This document shows positions 6,578 through 7,417 of a stretch of 7,417 nucleotides of DNA, in pieces. The stretch lies in contig WFSM01000182.1 in assembly GCA_015485945.1 (NCBI GenBank), forward strand, positions 1 through 7,417, in the 5' to 3' direction. This DNA comes from Candidatus Bipolaricaulota bacterium (GTDB lineage Bacteria > Bipolaricaulota > Bipolaricaulia > UBA7950 > UBA9294). The position numbers and the translations under genes are program-made. The notes beneath the pieces are model-generated. The model saw nothing but the letters and a program-made list of their open reading frames with translations, was not told the DNA's origin and made no database searches. Position 1 is the stretch's first letter; each line of letters begins with the position of its first letter.

Positions 6578-6875
6578 CCTGTCGCCACACGGACACAGGA
6601 AACCAACGTCGCACACAAGGCTTGCCCCGTGAAACCTTCTTTCATGGGGTGAACGCTACGGAAGCTGCTGTTTCCCGTAACGTTGGGCTTCATGCCCGAC
6701 GGCATCTTGTGGTGTCGGGTCTTGCTTGCCCGGTGGAGGCCTACTCTACCGGGGTGCCCGACGCTCTCTGGCGTAGGTTTCATGCAATCCGAACAAACAA
6801 CAAACCGATTCGTCGGTGGCGAATCTCCGCTTCCCTCCCCGCGACAAGCTGTGGTGTATCCAGCGGAGGGATTTT
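6578..6875 (+). ncRNA. Candidate structured RNA, unassigned family
   Basis: About 300 nt without a credible gene contain an unusual density of stable stems. (a) CCTGT/ACAGG at 6578-6582 with 6595-6599. (b) CCAACGT/ACGTTGG at 6603-6609 with 6680-6686, closing a multiloop. Inside it are (c) a 10-bp hairpin, 6625-6634 with 6640-6649, 5-nt loop, and (d) TACGG/CCGTA at 6657-6661 with 6675-6679. Then come (e) CCCGAC/GTCGGG at 6695-6700 with 6714-6719, (f) a 10-bp hairpin, 6729-6738 with 6744-6753, 5-nt loop, (g) ACGC/GCGT at 6761-6764 with 6771-6774, (h) GATTCG/CGAATC at 6807-6812 with 6820-6825, and (i) CTCCGCT/AGCGGAG at 6825-6831 with 6862-6868, which covers the ribosome binding site of the next ORF. 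The strand is inferred from the adjoining ORF and the IS direction. No motif of tmRNA, RNase P, SRP, 6S or group II intron domain V was recognised. A HEARO/omega-RNA-like leader or a cis-regulatory RNA are the leading guesses, neither proven. Confidence 0.4.
6837..6856. repeat. Quasi-palindrome, degenerate copy 2
   Basis: This starts CCCCGC, keeps the CAAGCT core and ends in GTGGTG followed by TAT, parallel to the copy at 6507-6526. It sits inside the loop of the stem formed by 6825-6831 and 6862-6868, as if inserted into an older hairpin. Confidence 0.35.
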
Positions 6876-6962
6876 ATGAACTTAACAAACCCTGCCGCCC
6901 CGGTATTGCAGATCGACGGCCGGGAGTTATTCCTACAATGGTCAAAAGAAGGAAGAGGGTAG
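6876..6962 (+). CDS. Small ORF of 28 codons with a strong ribosome binding site
   Basis: The ATG at 6876 has GGAGGG (6865-6870) five bases upstream, as good a ribosome binding site as any in the window. The peptide (MNLTNPAAPVLQIDGRELFL, then QWSKEGRG) ends at TAG 6960-6962. It is 13 bp short of the IS left end. I recognise no family. It could be a leader peptide, a genuine small protein, or the start of a longer gene broken before or during IS insertion. The ribosome binding site lies in the descending arm of a 7-bp stem (6825-6831 with 6862-6868), so its translation could depend on the fold of the upstream RNA. Confidence 0.35.
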   Translation: MNLTNPAAPVLQIDGRELFLQWSKEGRG

Positions 6963-7040
6963 AGACCGATGACTCTGTAGTGGACCCTTGAATTTGGACA
7001 CTGGCCTTAGAGAGGGTTAGAGTCCGAAGAGGAGGTTAGA

Positions 7041-7417
7041 ATGGACAAGCGGCGCAAGTTTACCCCGCAGTTCAAGGCCAAAGTGGTTATGGAGCTACTT
7101 TCGGGTACCAAGACCCCGGCCCAGGTCTGCCGCGAGTACGGACTCCGGGATTCGCTGGTTTACAAGTGGCGGGGGGAGTTTCTGGAACGGGCCTACACTG
7201 TGTTTGCGGACAAAGGTAACTCCCAAGGTGAGTACGAGACTCGAATCGCTGAACTGGAACGGATGGTAGGCAGGATCACTGTGGAGCTTGCCGCCACAAA
7301 AAAGCGTGGCAGCTTGTGGGCTTTCCGGGGAAAGGAAGCGGGAGGTCGCCCACATGTTGACCGACCAGGGGTATCCGGTGAACGTAGCCTGCCGTGCGGT
7401 AGGACTTCCCCGGAGCA
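7041..7417 (+). CDS. IS3-family transposase OrfA (partial)
   Basis: The ATG at 7041 has a GAGGAGG ribosome binding site. The product opens MDKRRKFTPQFKAKVVMELL, then SGTKTPAQVCREYGLRDSLVYKW. This is the HTH_Tnp_1/helix-turn-helix domain (about residues 4-50) of OrfA proteins that bind the IS ends. It is followed by a coiled-coil-like leucine zipper region, YETRIAELERMVGRITVELAATKK (about 71-88). OrfA proteins usually end about 90-105 residues in. Here the orfA frame instead stays open to the window edge (125 codons) with non-homologous content after residue 88, while OrfB-like sequence continues in another frame. The functional OrfA is therefore probably residues 1 to about 88-105. It acts with OrfB in cut-out/paste-in transposition. 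Confidence 0.9.
   Translation, partial: MDKRRKFTPQFKAKVVMELLSGTKTPAQVCREYGLRDSLVYKWRGEFLERAYTVFADKGNSQGEYETRIAELERMVGRITVELAATKKRGSLWAFRGKEAGGRPHVDRPGVSGERSLPCGRTSPE
7303..7417 (+). CDS. IS3-family transposase OrfB, N-terminal start (partial, frameshifted from OrfA)
   Basis: In the +1 frame relative to orfA the sequence reads SVAACGLSGERKREVAHMLT, then DQGYPVNVACRAVGLPRS, which matches the HTH_21-like opening of OrfB (typical: GYPV..VCR.LGLPRS). The DDE catalytic core lies beyond the window. There is no good independent start: a GTG at 7306 lacks a ribosome binding site. The frame would be entered by frameshifting at or near the A6 run (7298-7303), or the run carries an indel. The start coordinate is the first in-frame codon after that run, not a proven initiation site. 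Confidence 0.6.

Larger units (their letters stand above)
6976..7417 (+). mobile_element. IS3-family insertion sequence, left end and orfA (runs off the window)
   Basis: The left end is taken at TGTAGTGGACCC (6976), because the similarity to the remnant at 4824-4896 begins here and IS3-family termini commonly open with TG. A 65-bp leader with GAGGAGGTTAGA precedes orfA at 7041, and the orfB frame begins before the window ends. The right terminal repeat and any target-site duplication are outside the window. Confidence 0.85.

Noticed and set aside
6455..6688. Integron attC-like boxes (GCCCAAC at 6455, GTTGGGC at 6682)
   Set aside because: The spacing of over 230 bp exceeds normal attC sites, the interior is not one imperfect palindrome, and no integrase gene is present.
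6529..6879. Overlapping ORFs on both strands (84 codons minus, 110 codons plus) in the hairpin-rich segment
   Set aside because: Neither has a ribosome binding site or recognisable motifs; codons run through long perfect stems, which fits RNA rather than protein.
1..7417. CRISPR array, tRNA or rRNA genes
   Set aside because: No regularly spaced direct repeats, cloverleaf with T-loop signature or conserved rRNA segment was found on either strand.

Overview
This looks like bacterial chromosome from an organism I cannot place to phylum. Shine-Dalgarno sites are strong, the left two thirds are GC-rich, and the gene families are typical of environmental, often thermophilic or uncultured lineages. 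There are two unlike halves.

The left part (1-4830) is housekeeping or carbohydrate metabolism. An ABC-class ATPase gene runs off the left edge on the minus strand. It is divergent from an HpnA-like NAD(P)-dependent sugar epimerase/reductase gene (891-1883, plus) that has a good sigma70-type promoter. Converging on the epimerase gene, with a 7-bp overlap at the stop codons, is a minus-strand cluster. In transcription order it is a truncated GT2 glycosyltransferase C-terminus (4830-4267), a MOFRL-type glycerate 2-kinase (4266-2923) joined stop-to-start, and a GH130 mannoside phosphorylase-like enzyme (2809-1877) with its own predicted promoter. The set suggests metabolism of glycosylated glycerate or mannosides, but the glycosyltransferase has lost its catalytic half.

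The right part (about 4897-6975) is an AT-richer accessory island. It holds a MntA/HepT (MNT-HEPN) toxin-antitoxin operon with intact active-site motifs, two long non-coding stretches, strong hairpins, and a roughly 300-nt segment (about 6578-6875) so rich in stable nested stems that it is probably a structured RNA. That segment ends at the ribosome binding site of a 28-codon ORF.

The island is bracketed by two copies of the same IS3-family left end in inverted orientation. One belongs to an insertion sequence that starts at 6976 and runs off the right edge, with orfA at 7041. The other is a 73-bp remnant at 4824-4896. The remnant ends exactly at the IS start codon, and that ATG with its ribosome binding site now opens the truncated glycosyltransferase reading frame. 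The most interesting points are this IS-to-host fusion, the candidate structured RNA with competing pairings, and the bracketed island.
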